From: Candidatus Rokuibacteriota bacterium
Lineage (GTDB): Bacteria > Methylomirabilota > Methylomirabilia > Rokubacteriales > JACPHL01
DNA: 22,061 bases
Direction: 5' to 3'
NCBI GenBank assembly: GCA_016188625.1
Contig: JACPHL010000008.1
Location: 1-22,061, forward strand
Shown here: positions 1 to 6,797 of the stretch, one piece after another
How positions within the stretch are numbered: the stretch's first letter is position 1
Layout of the letters: the number at the start of each line of letters is the position of its first letter
Notes under the pieces: generated by a model
What the model was told of the DNA's origin: nothing
The model's input: the letters and a program-made list of their open reading frames with translations, nothing else
The model's database searches: none
Translations under genes and position numbers: made by a program

Positions 1-304
1 GGGCCCCGAAGTGGTCCGGCTTGATCCCGAGGGCGGTGAGGAGGGCCTTCTCGGCCGCCTCCGGGAGCCCCCTGGCCACGAAGGCCACCCCCAGCGTCGT
101 CCAGAGGTCGGGGTCCTTCCCGTCCCTCTGGAGGGCCGTCTCGAGGGTCGCGATGACCGCGTCCAGGGGGTGAGCGCCCGGGTCGAGCTGGGGCCCGGAA
201 TGGAACCCCGCGGTCAGGAGGAGGACGCTCAACAGGAGGACGACTCGCCCGAAGGCGGGCCGCGCAGTCGGGGCGGACGAGACGCCGTGGGTGGGACGAC
301 CCAT
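1..304 (-). CDS. Exported TPR-repeat protein (3' end beyond window)
   Basis: The frame starts with ATG at 304 and stays open to the left edge, so about 101 residues of the N-terminus are visible. Residues about 17-32 form a hydrophobic signal segment (FGRVVLLLSVLLLTAG) after a short basic start, so export or membrane anchoring is likely. From about residue 46 the sequence has the helix-turn-helix spacing of tetratricopeptide repeats: an ALQRDGKDPDLWTTLGVAF helix pair, then ARGLPEAAEKALLTALGIKPD. TPRs mediate protein-protein contacts; the partner is unknown. It starts 14 bp after the small His-rich gene on the same strand and probably shares its promoter. The Shine-Dalgarno is weak. Confident about the ORF and TPR character, not about any specific role. 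Confidence 0.72.
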   Translation of the reverse strand, partial: MGRPTHGVSSAPTARPAFGRVVLLLSVLLLTAGFHSGPQLDPGAHPLDAVIATLETALQRDGKDPDLWTTLGVAFVARGLPEAAEKALLTALGIKPDHFGA

Positions 305-318
305 GAGGGTCGCTTCAG

Positions 319-657
319 CTACTGCCGGACTCCCCGGGGAGATGAGTGCGAGGCGGCGTCGTGCCCGTGGCCATGGGCCGGGCCGTCATGGAGGTGATGG
401 AGGACATGGCGCCAGAGGTCATCCTTCTGGGCCGACTCCGGGGTCACGATCGCCTCTTCGCCCCCGGTCCCGAGCTTGAAGTGGGTCAGCCGAGCCCCCA
501 TGTCGTAGCTGAACTGCTGCGGGTTCTCGGACATCTTGTCCCAGAACTCCCGGTCCTGGGGGGTCCAGTCGCAGCACGCCGAGGCCGGAGTAGCCCCCAG
601 GCTGGCAAGGGCGAGCAGCCCAGCGATCACAAGCCCGATCCTCACGAGCCTCCCCAT
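319..657 (-). CDS. Small exported protein with Cys-Cys and His-rich tail
   Basis: A 112-residue protein of no family I recognise. ATG at 657 is chosen because GAGAGGTGG lies just upstream and because an in-frame ATG at 708 falls inside the -10 box of the promoter at 707-736. Residues 1-27 look like a signal peptide (hydrophobic IGLVIAGLLALASLGA, ending ASA). The predicted mature protein begins at or near a Cys-Cys pair (ACCDW), followed by an acidic/aromatic middle (FWDKM, FSYDMGARLTHF). The C-terminal third is rich in histidine (HVLHHLHDGPAHGHGHD), which suggests binding of a transition metal in the periplasm or outside the cell; this is inference. It is first in a two-gene unit with the TPR protein. 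Confidence 0.65.
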   Translation of the reverse strand: MGRLVRIGLVIAGLLALASLGATPASACCDWTPQDREFWDKMSENPQQFSYDMGARLTHFKLGTGGEEAIVTPESAQKDDLWRHVLHHLHDGPAHGHGHDAASHSSPRGVRQ

Positions 658-706
658 TGCCACCTCTCTTTCTGAGCCGATCGAGCGAGAAGACAGGGCC
701 AAATGC

Positions 707-736
707 ATTATGTTCTGGCCGCGGAGGGCGTGTCAA
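707..736 (-). promoter_or_regulatory. Sigma-70-type promoter for the His-rich/TPR unit
   Basis: Reading the minus strand, a perfect -35 TTGACA (736-731) is followed by an 18-bp spacer and CATAAT (712-707). Transcription would start near 700, about 43 nt before the ATG at 657. Confidence 0.65.
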
Positions 737-822
737 GGTCTAAAGTGCCGAGGGGGATCTGTGGTCCATCCCACAGCGCCGCCGGGCGGGCCCCGCCCCG
801 CCGCCGACCGGGATCGGATGCC

Positions 823-852
823 TTGACCCGCGCGGCGCCTGTTCGATAGGAT
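823..852 (+). promoter_or_regulatory. Candidate sigma-70 promoter for the HEAT-repeat gene
   Basis: TTGACC (823-828), an 18-bp spacer and TAGGAT (847-852) precede the ATG at 905 by about 50 bp. The interval 658-904 otherwise holds only this and the divergent promoter. Confidence 0.4.
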
Positions 853-904
853 GGCGGGTGGTCCTGCACCTACTGGTCCGGGATTCGCCTGAGTCGAGGA
901 GGAG

Positions 905-1849
905 ATGGCCGAGCCCTCCCGCTGTCTAGCCCGGGGAGAACGCGGCGCCCCCTGCCCCCATCCGGCGGTGGAGGGGGGGCTCTGCCCGCTCCACGCCCGG
1001 GCGGCCGCGGACCCGCCTCCGCCTTCGGGGAGCGCCCCCGCGACCCCGCCGGCCTCGGGGTGGAGCCGCCGGGACTTCCTGGGCGGGGTCCTCAGGCGGC
1101 GCAAAGAGGACGGGGCCACGATGCTCCGCGAGAGCGGCCTCGCCGGGGCCTTCGGGGCGATCCGCGACTTCGTCCGGGGGTACCGGAAGCTCACCCACGC
1201 CGTCGAGGAGAGCCTGGAGGCCAAGCTCCTCTTCGACGACCGCGCGAGCGAACTGCCGCGGGATATGGAGCAACGGGGGGAGTTCTGGCTCCGGGAGGCG
1301 GCGGAGGCGGCCGCCGGCGGCGCCTTCGACCCCACACGCCTGCCCGAAGACCTCGGCTCGGAGGACCCCGCGGTCCGAGAGGCGGCCAGGGCCGCCGCCA
1401 TCCGCCACGGGGATCCGTCCCTGCTCCCCCTCCTCGCCCCCCTGCTCGAGAGCGAGCGCCCCGCCACCCGGTCCGCGGTGCTGGAGATCCTGGGGAGCTG
1501 GAGGGACGTCCGGACCCTCCCCCTCCTGGCGCGTCGGCTGGAGGTGGACCCCGACCCGGGCGCGCGGGTCCGGGCGGTGCTGGCCCTGAAGGAGCTGGAA
1601 GATGAGAGGACGGTAGAGCCCCTGCTGGCGGCCACCGAGGACCAGGCGAAGGCGGTCCGGGTCTGGGCGGGCGCGGCCCTCAGGGAGCGCCTCCCCGGTC
1701 TCACGCGGGCCGAGCTGAAGGAGCGGGTGGAGGCCGCCTTATCCCGCCTCTCTGCGGCCCCCGGTCCGGGCCGTGGAGCCCCGGGCGAGAGCCCCGGGCC
1801 GGGGGGCCGAGGTCGGGGAGGGGGCGATCAGGAGGGGGGCGTCTTGTAG
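905..1849 (+). CDS. HEAT-repeat protein with N-terminal Cys/His cluster
   Basis: A 314-residue cytoplasmic protein. ATG at 905 follows GAGGAGG with good spacing. Residues 7-30 hold a compact cluster C7-x9-C17-P-H19-x7-C27-P-L-H30. This resembles the short zinc-binding motif (G-x-x-C...G-x-x-C-x-x-H) found at the ends of many unrelated bacterial and phage proteins. A Pro/Ala linker (about 35-52) follows, then a helical stretch, then HEAT-like repeats at about 150-275 (DPAVREAARAAAIRHGD, ERPATRSAVLEILGSW, DPGARVRAVLALKEL, AKAVRVWAGAALRERL). The C-terminus is a Gly/Pro/Arg-rich tail. HEAT repeats are scaffolds, so the role is unknown. Its last 22 bp overlap the convergent gene ending at 1828. 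Confidence 0.75.
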   Translation: MAEPSRCLARGERGAPCPHPAVEGGLCPLHARAAADPPPPSGSAPATPPASGWSRRDFLGGVLRRRKEDGATMLRESGLAGAFGAIRDFVRGYRKLTHAVEESLEAKLLFDDRASELPRDMEQRGEFWLREAAEAAAGGAFDPTRLPEDLGSEDPAVREAARAAAIRHGDPSLLPLLAPLLESERPATRSAVLEILGSWRDVRTLPLLARRLEVDPDPGARVRAVLALKELEDERTVEPLLAATEDQAKAVRVWAGAALRERLPGLTRAELKERVEAALSRLSAAPGPGRGAPGESPGPGGRGRGGGDQEGGVL

Positions 1850-2337
1850 GCCAGCCGGATGCGGTAGGAGAGGGTGTTGGGGCACCGCCCGCTCGAGCGG
1901 GGCATCCCCTTCTTGATCCGCTCGGTGAGGGTGCCGTCGTAGATGTAGGTCTTCCCCGTCTTGGCCTCGTACTCCTCGACGTCGTGCTCCATCCGGTCGG
2001 AGAACTCCTGGAGCGCGATCGTCTCGTCGGTCACCAGCGTCGTCGTCCGCTCGGTTCCCGGGCAGGCCAGGACGCCCTCGCGCTCGGCCTGGCCCGCCTG
2101 GATCATCTCGTGCAGCAGGAGGTCCACCTCGAAGCCGCCGGCGCGGCAGGCGGGGTTGCTGCAGGGGATCAGCCCCTCCAGGGTCTCGTCGGCGGCCGCG
2201 GCCCGCGCGGTCGTCCCGGTCGCCCCCTCCCCCTCCTCTCGGTACTCGACGGTCGCGTCCTCGAGCTGGGGGAAGGCGTCCTCGAAGGTCGCGAGCTCCG
2301 AGAAGAGCCGCCTGTCCCGTCGCATCGGAATCCCCAT
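1828..2337 (-). CDS. Four-cysteine hypothetical protein, last gene of transporter locus
   Basis: 169 residues, family not recognised. ATG at 2337 has an excellent Shine-Dalgarno (AAGGAGG) and lies 24 bp after the stop of the upstream permease gene, so it is probably cotranscribed with the importer. There is no signal peptide or membrane segment, so it is expected in the cytoplasm. Cysteines at 59, 64, 92 and 152 (PCSNPACRAGGFEV, LACPG, GRCPN) could form a metal site or act in redox. The first half is acidic, and the C-terminal 30 residues are basic. It sits where an ATPase gene might be expected but has no Walker A, ABC signature or other nucleotide-binding motif. The 3' end overlaps the HEAT gene convergently. 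Real gene likely; function unknown. Confidence 0.65.
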   Translation of the reverse strand: MGIPMRRDRRLFSELATFEDAFPQLEDATVEYREEGEGATGTTARAAAADETLEGLIPCSNPACRAGGFEVDLLLHEMIQAGQAEREGVLACPGTERTTTLVTDETIALQEFSDRMEHDVEEYEAKTGKTYIYDGTLTERIKKGMPRSSGRCPNTLSYRIRLAYKTPPS

Positions 2338-2361
2338 CGGTGCCCCTCCTTCCCCGGCCGC

Positions 2362-3282
2362 TCAGGCCCGGGGGAGATCGGCCCAACGGGCGAGGGCCCG
2401 CCTGAGCACGAGGTCCACCGCCAACCCCATGATCGCGATGACGACCATCCCCCCCATGATCACGGCCGAATCGTACCAGATCCGGGCATGGGTGATCATC
2501 CAACCGACCCCGGTCCCCAGGCGCGCGACCGCCAGCTCGGCGGCGATCAGCATCATCCAGCCGATCCCGAGGCCGATGCGGATCCCGATGACGATGTCCG
2601 GGAGGCTGGTGGGGACCTGGACCTCCCAGAAGACGTCAAACCGGTTGCCCCCGAAGGTGCGCACCGTCTCGATCTGGACGGGGTCGGCCTTCTTGAAGCC
2701 GTCCACGGTGCCGATCAGGATCGGGAAGAACGCCCCGAGGAACACCACGAACACGGCCGCGGGATTGCCGGCCCCCGCCCAGAGGATGAAGATGGGGAGC
2801 CAGGCCGGGGGAGGGATCCCCCGGATGAAATAGAGGATGGACCCCACGTACCCCCACAGGCGGCTCGACAGCGAGATCAGGAACCCCGTGGGGACCCCGA
2901 TCGCGATGGCCAGGCCGAAGGCGATGCTGAAGCGCCCCAGGCTGGCCAGGATGTGCTGCGGCAGCCAGCCCCGCTGCCAGTGCACGGCCATCTTGTCCAG
3001 CACGGCGGTGGGCGGGGGAAAGAAGACCGGGTTCAGGATGCCGAGGGTCGGCACGGCCTCCCAGAGGACCAGGACGACCCCGATGGTGAGGCCGCCGCGG
3101 GCCAGCACGGGGGGGGTGAAGCGGCGGACCGCCCAGAGGAGGCCCACGACGGCGACGATCGCGAGCAGAAACGCCTCGCTGGAGAGGACCGGGGCCGGGT
3201 CGTAGACGTACTCGTAGAGCGACGTCCAGCCGCCGGTGGGGGCCTTGTCGAACAGAAGCCGCCTGGCTGCCTCGGGATCCAT
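2362..3282 (-). CDS. ABC transporter permease, NitT/TauT (SsuC/TauC) type, copy 1
   Basis: 306-residue inner-membrane permease of the BPD_transp_1 fold. About 250 C-terminal residues show the family pattern: an LWEAVPTLGIL entry helix, FFPPPTAVLDKM, SLGRFSIAFGLAIAIGVPTGFL, and an EAA-like loop (EVQVPTSLPDIVIGIRIGLG) that docks onto the ATPase. The first about 75 residues add an extra hydrophobic helix (FLLAIVAVVGLLWAVRRF) not usual in this roughly 250-270-residue family. ATG at 3282 has GAAGGGG upstream. It is the third permease of the locus, 139 bp downstream of copy 2. The substrate cannot be read from sequence; characterised relatives import nitrate, taurine, aliphatic sulfonates or pyrimidine precursors. 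Confidence 0.88.
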   Translation of the reverse strand: MDPEAARRLLFDKAPTGGWTSLYEYVYDPAPVLSSEAFLLAIVAVVGLLWAVRRFTPPVLARGGLTIGVVLVLWEAVPTLGILNPVFFPPPTAVLDKMAVHWQRGWLPQHILASLGRFSIAFGLAIAIGVPTGFLISLSSRLWGYVGSILYFIRGIPPPAWLPIFILWAGAGNPAAVFVVFLGAFFPILIGTVDGFKKADPVQIETVRTFGGNRFDVFWEVQVPTSLPDIVIGIRIGLGIGWMMLIAAELAVARLGTGVGWMITHARIWYDSAVIMGGMVVIAIMGLAVDLVLRRALARWADLPRA

Positions 3283-3341
3283 CGCGCCCCTTCAGGGCCG
3301 GCCGGGACGAGGCGGGGTCCCTCGCCGGCAAGGCTCGGGTC

Positions 3342-3370
3342 CTTGTAACACAGCGGCGGCCGAAAGGCAA
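3342..3370 (-). promoter_or_regulatory. Possible internal promoter before permease copy 1
   Basis: On the minus strand TTGCCT (3370-3365), a 17-bp spacer and TACAAG (3347-3342) lie in the 139-bp gap between permease copies 2 and 1. Each box matches consensus at 4 of 6 bases, so this is tentative. Confidence 0.3.
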
Positions 3371-3421
3371 GCGGGCCGAGGCGCGGCGCCGTCCGGGAGG
3401 GCAGCGCGCCCCCGCCGCCCC

Positions 3422-4342
3422 TCACCAGGGGACGAGCCGCCGCTCGAGCTCCCGGAGCCCCGAGTTCAGGAGGACGCCGGTCCAGCAGATGAGCGTCATG
3501 GCCGCCAGCACGGTCGGCGAATCCACCTGCGTGTACGCCACGTGGATGAGCCAGCCGAGCCCGCTATCCGTCGCGATCAGCTCCGCCGTGGCGAGCACCA
3601 CCCACCCGAACCCGAACCCGACCCGGATCCCGGTGAGCACGGCGGGGAGCGCGGAGGGGACGGTGGCCTCCCGCACCTCGTCCCAGCGCCCCCCCCCGAG
3701 GGTGCGGATCACCTCCCGGTAGACCGGCAGGGCGTCGTGGATCCCGCGGATCGTGTTGAGGAAGATCGGGAAGAAGATGGCGAGCCAGACGATGAAGATG
3801 GCCGGCGGGTCGCCGAGCCCCAGCCAGAGGATCGAGAGCGGGGCCCAGGCGGGGGCGGGGATCATCCGGACGAACGTGATCACCGGGTGGAGCAGGGCGA
3901 AGGCCCGCGGGATGCTGGCGACCAGGACCCCGAGCGGGAAGGCGGTGCCCACCGCGAGGGCGAAGCTCAGGGTGAACCGTCGGAGGGTGGAGAGCAGATG
4001 CCACCCGAGGTAGCCGCTGAGCCAGAGCGCGTCCAGCTTCTGGAGCACGAGGGTGGGCGGGGGGAGCAGGATGGTGGTGATGAGACCGACCCAGACGGCG
4101 AACTCCCAGAGGAGGAGGAAGATCGACAGCGTCGTCACCCCGCGGACCAGCGGCAGGCCCCGCTCGCGGACGCGGAGCCCCTGGATCAGGACGCCCAGCG
4201 CCAGCGCGGCGAGCATGAACACGACCGGAGAGACGCGGCGGCCGCTCACGAAGCCGGTGAGCTCGGCGCCGAACGCCGACGGCGCCCAGCCGGCGGCGAG
4301 GAGGAGCCCGGCCGCGAGGAAGGCGGCGCGCCGGCCGCGCAT
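3422..4342 (-). CDS. ABC transporter permease, NitT/TauT type, copy 2
   Basis: 306 residues with the same fold as its two neighbours but clearly divergent from them. Characteristic stretches are LLLWEFAVWVGL, LLPPPTLVLQKL, TLRRFTLSFALAVGTAFPLG, PAPAWAPLSILWLGLGDPPA and an EAA-type loop (EATVPSALPAVLTGIRVGFG). The N-terminus looks like a cleavable signal peptide (RRAAFLAAGLLLAAGWAPSAFG), followed by another hydrophobic helix before the core, which is unusual for this family. ATG at 4342 has GGGGAGGG upstream and lies 10 bp after the stop of copy 3, so these two are surely cotranscribed. It probably pairs with copy 1 or 3 in an inner-membrane heterodimer; which pair forms is not visible. Confidence 0.88.
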   Translation of the reverse strand: MRGRRAAFLAAGLLLAAGWAPSAFGAELTGFVSGRRVSPVVFMLAALALGVLIQGLRVRERGLPLVRGVTTLSIFLLLWEFAVWVGLITTILLPPPTLVLQKLDALWLSGYLGWHLLSTLRRFTLSFALAVGTAFPLGVLVASIPRAFALLHPVITFVRMIPAPAWAPLSILWLGLGDPPAIFIVWLAIFFPIFLNTIRGIHDALPVYREVIRTLGGGRWDEVREATVPSALPAVLTGIRVGFGFGWVVLATAELIATDSGLGWLIHVAYTQVDSPTVLAAMTLICWTGVLLNSGLRELERRLVPW

Positions 4343-4352
4343 GCCCTCCCCG

Positions 4353-5228
4353 CTAGGGGACGAGCCGCCGCATGTAGCGGCTCTCCAGGTGCCTGATCCC
4401 GGCGTCGATCAGGGTGCCCAGCGCGCCGACCACGACCATCCCGCTCACCACGGTCGGCACATCCAGCAGGCTCCGGGCGTCCTCCATCATGTAGCCCAGG
4501 CCCCCCACGAGGTTCGTCGAGGCCAGCTCGGCGGTGATCAGGACGATCCAGCCGATCCCCAGCCCCACCCGGATCCCCGTGGTGATGAGGGGGAGCGCGG
4601 CCGGGATGATCACCTCCCAGGCGACGTCGAAGATATCGCCGCCGAAGTTCTGGACCGTCTCGACCTGCACCGGATCGGCCCGCCGGGTCGCGGTCAACGT
4701 GTTCAGGAAGATGGGGAAGAAGGCGCCCAGCCAGATGATGAAGATGGTGGGCGGGTTCCCCAGGCCGAACCAGAGGATGGCCAGCGGGAGCCAGGCCGGG
4801 GCCGGCACCATGCGGATCATCTCCAGGAACGGCCCCAGGTACTCCGACAGGGTGCGGAACCGGCCGATCAGGATGCCGAGCGGGATCGCGGTGACGACGG
4901 CGAGCCCGCAGGCGAAGAGGAGGCGGGAGACGCTCGCGATGATGTGGGGCTGGAGGTAGCCGACCGCCCACATCAGCCCGAGGTTGGAGATGACCGCGGT
5001 GGGGGGCGGCAGGAGCACCGGGCTCACGAGCCTGAGCTGGGAGACCCCCTGCCAGACCAGGAGGGTCGCGCTCCCGACGAAAGCCCCCCAAAGGAGGGAG
5101 GAGGGGACCCAGCGGGGGATCAGGAGGCGGGCCAGGAGCACCAGCAGCAGCACCGCGCCGATCCCCACAAGGAACGCGGAGACCGACATCACCTCTACCA
5201 GCTCGGGGAAATACCGGCCGTGCAGCAT
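4353..5228 (-). CDS. ABC transporter permease, NitT/TauT type, copy 3
   Basis: 291-residue inner-membrane permease, first of the three permease genes. The ATG at 5228 is preferred over an in-frame GTG at 5294 because GGAGGAGG precedes it at about 10 nt and because the extra residues would be Gly/Arg-rich and non-hydrophobic. After an N-terminal extra helix (AFLVGIGAVLLLVLLARLL) come the family landmarks LLPPPTAVISNLGLM, RFRTLSEYLGPFLEMIRMVP, PAWLPLAILWFGLGNPPT and the EAA-like EVIIPAALPLITTGIRVGLG. It is separated from the binding-protein gene by 330 bp containing a strong terminator, so the permeases are either read through at a lower level or have their own promoter, which I could not identify. 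Confidence 0.87.
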   Translation of the reverse strand: MLHGRYFPELVEVMSVSAFLVGIGAVLLLVLLARLLIPRWVPSSLLWGAFVGSATLLVWQGVSQLRLVSPVLLPPPTAVISNLGLMWAVGYLQPHIIASVSRLLFACGLAVVTAIPLGILIGRFRTLSEYLGPFLEMIRMVPAPAWLPLAILWFGLGNPPTIFIIWLGAFFPIFLNTLTATRRADPVQVETVQNFGGDIFDVAWEVIIPAALPLITTGIRVGLGIGWIVLITAELASTNLVGGLGYMMEDARSLLDVPTVVSGMVVVGALGTLIDAGIRHLESRYMRRLVP

Positions 5229-5502
5229 CCGCCTGGAGCCTCCTCCTGTCCCGCGCCGGGCCCCGGCGGAGCCCGGGATCGCCCGCCCTCTCACGATACC
5301 AGAAAAAAAGGGCTCTTCCGGGAATCGTGCGGGCTGGTGGCCCGAATGCCCGCTGGGGAGGCGTCAGCCCCTCGCTCCACACGCTCCGCGGCGCGCCCGC
5401 CTGTGGCTCGCCGGGCGGGGCCCCTCCTCTTCGCTTTTCGCCCGCCTGTCGGCTTCCCCACCCGGCAGGAGCCCCCTCACCCACTCGAAAGCCGGAAGAC
5501 CC

Positions 5503-5538
5503 AAAAAAAGAGGCGAGGGAGAGTGCCTCCCTCGCCTC
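5503..5538 (-). terminator. Intrinsic terminator after the binding-protein gene
   Basis: A perfect 12-bp stem (5538-5527 with 5521-5510) and 5-nt loop are followed on the minus strand by seven T (5509-5503). It lies 20 bp past the stop codon at 5559. The rest of the 330-bp gap (5229-5558) shows no gene; a second A7 run near 5303 lacks an adjacent stem. Confidence 0.9.
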
Positions 5539-5558
5539 GGGGGGGATGAGGGGACGGG

Positions 5559-6569
5559 CTAGGCCTTCTTCTTGCCCAGCTCGGCCAGCGCCGCCCGCTG
5601 GTAGGCGTCGTTCAGGTTGTGCTGGATATTCGCCGTCTCGGCGACCCCCAGCGCCACCCCCGCCTCGGCGAACTCCTGCGAGCCGAGCGGGTCGATGTTG
5701 ATGGTGTTCTTCTGCCGGTCCTGCCCGAAGACGATACGGATCTCCTTCTCGGTGATCCCGCACCACTTGGCGGAGGACTTCACGTTCTCCTCGAAGTTCG
5801 CCCGCATGAACCGGTAGCCCCGGATGTGGGTCTTCATGACCTTCACGGCGGCGTCCCGGTTGGCGTCCGCCCACTTGGTGTTGTACGCCACGCGGCAGCA
5901 GACGTGGAACGGCCAGATCTCGCCGGACCACATGATCGGCTTGGCGTACTTGGTGTACTCGGCGTGGGTCCCCCACGGCTCCCAGAGGATGGCCGCGTCC
6001 AGATCGCCCTTCTCCAGGCCCACCAGGATGTCCTGGATGTGGGAGAAGTTCCTCACGGTGGCGTGCTTGAAGGGGTCGACCCCGGCCTCCAGCATCTTGT
6101 AGCGGACCACGATGTCCGCCGTGGCGGCCCGGATCGTCCCGATGTTCTTCCCCCGGAGGTCGGTGAGCTGCTTGATGGTCGTGGGGCGGGCGAAGGGGAC
6201 GACGACGGCCGAGGACTCGGTCGCCGTCCCGGACACGATGTTGAACGGGACGCCAGGGCGACTGCAGATGAAGATCGAGGGGGCCGAGCCGATGTACCCC
6301 GCCTGGAGGGCCCCGGTGATGACCCCCTCGCCGATGGGTCCCGACCCGGCGAAGAGGACCGGCTTCACCTCGAGACCTTCGTCCTGGAAGTAGCCCTGAT
6401 CGAGCGCGTTGAAGAGCGGGGAGTGATGGGTAGCCTTGAGGTAGCCGACGTTGACGGGCGACTGAGCCCGCGTGGTCCGTATGAACGGACCGACCGAGGC
6501 CGCGGCGGCTGTACCCGCCACCAGACCCGTCAGTTTGAGAAACTTCCGCCTCGTGACATGTGCACTCAT
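5559..6569 (-). CDS. Tat-exported NitT/TauT-family substrate-binding protein
   Basis: 336 residues. It captures an unidentified small solute in the periplasm for the ABC importer. The N-terminus carries a textbook twin-arginine signal (T-R7-R8-K-F-L-K) with a hydrophobic core and a likely cleavage after TRA at residue 35, so it would be exported folded. The mature part follows the SsuA/TauA/NMT1 pattern: VGYLKATHHSPLFNALDQGY near its start, then FQDEGLEVKPV, GALQAGYIGSAPSIF, and LRGKNIGTIRAATADIVVRY at about 140. Tryptophans and a Cys-Cys (LWEPWGTHAEY, WPFHVCCRV) line the probable cleft. ATG at 6569 has AAAGGAGG upstream. It is first in the locus, under a strong promoter and closed by its own terminator, so it is probably made in excess over the permeases. 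Confidence 0.9.
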   Translation of the reverse strand: MSAHVTRRKFLKLTGLVAGTAAAASVGPFIRTTRAQSPVNVGYLKATHHSPLFNALDQGYFQDEGLEVKPVLFAGSGPIGEGVITGALQAGYIGSAPSIFICSRPGVPFNIVSGTATESSAVVVPFARPTTIKQLTDLRGKNIGTIRAATADIVVRYKMLEAGVDPFKHATVRNFSHIQDILVGLEKGDLDAAILWEPWGTHAEYTKYAKPIMWSGEIWPFHVCCRVAYNTKWADANRDAAVKVMKTHIRGYRFMRANFEENVKSSAKWCGITEKEIRIVFGQDRQKNTINIDPLGSQEFAEAGVALGVAETANIQHNLNDAYQRAALAELGKKKA

Positions 6570-6682
6570 CCGGGCCTCCTTTCTCCCAACTGCCCCTCAG
6601 CTAAAGGGCAGAACCTCCATCTCCGCTCGATCCCCCCACCTCCCTTCCGATATGGCGTGTATCACAGTAGACCAGAATATCC

Positions 6683-6698
6683 AGGTAATCTAGGTAAT
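6683..6698. repeat. Short direct repeat at the binding-protein promoter
   Basis: AGGTAAT occurs at 6683-6689 and again at 6692-6698 (period 9), overlapping the -10 box and start region of the 6696-6723 promoter. It lies in an AT-rich island (about 6650-6710) within very GC-rich DNA. The position suits a repressor operator, but no regulator is identified. Confidence 0.35.
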
Positions 6699-6723
6699 AT
6701 AGGCTAGAAAGGCGGCTTGTCAA
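6696..6723 (-). promoter_or_regulatory. Strong sigma-70-type promoter for the binding-protein gene
   Basis: Minus strand: perfect TTGACA (6723-6718), a 16-bp spacer, then TATATT (6701-6696; 5 of 6). The 5' leader to the ATG at 6569 would be about 120 nt, unusually long for this window. Confidence 0.7.
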
Positions 6724-6730
6724 GGGGGTT

Positions 6731-6757
6731 GTCGGGGACCACGTCCTGCGCCCCGAC
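6731..6757. other. Inverted repeat just upstream of the promoter -35 box
   Basis: GTCGGGG (6731-6737) and CCCCGAC (6751-6757) form perfect 7-bp arms around 13 nt, centred about 23 bp upstream of the -35 box of the binding-protein promoter. It could be an activator site or part of the termination region of the preceding operon. Confidence 0.35.
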
Positions 6758-6764
6758 AGGGAGG

Positions 6765-6787
6765 AAAGGGGGGGGCGGAAGCCCCCC
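6765..6787 (-). terminator. Probable terminator of the DUF4392/aminotransferase/zinc-ribbon operon
   Basis: A 7-bp all-GC stem (6787-6781 with 6776-6770) with a 4-nt loop, then C-rich sequence with a short T run, lies 10 bp past the zinc-ribbon stop codon. The T-tract is poor, hence moderate confidence. Confidence 0.45.
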
Positions 6788-6797
6788 TCCGAGGTAG

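Noticed and set aside
905-1120. Twin-arginine-like string SRRDFLGG at residues 54-61 of the HEAT-repeat protein, as a Tat signal.
   Set aside because: It is internal, preceded by a Cys/His cluster and a Pro-rich linker, and followed by charged residues rather than a hydrophobic helix.
5229-5320. A7 run near 5303 as a second intrinsic terminator before the permeases.
   Set aside because: No stem of more than about four base pairs abuts the T-run on the minus strand.
1984-5549. Long plus-strand open frames opposite the permease genes as novel genes.
   Set aside because: Their products are Pro/Arg/Asp/Gly-rich low-complexity, as expected antisense to GC-rich coding sequence, and the minus-strand frames encode recognisable families.
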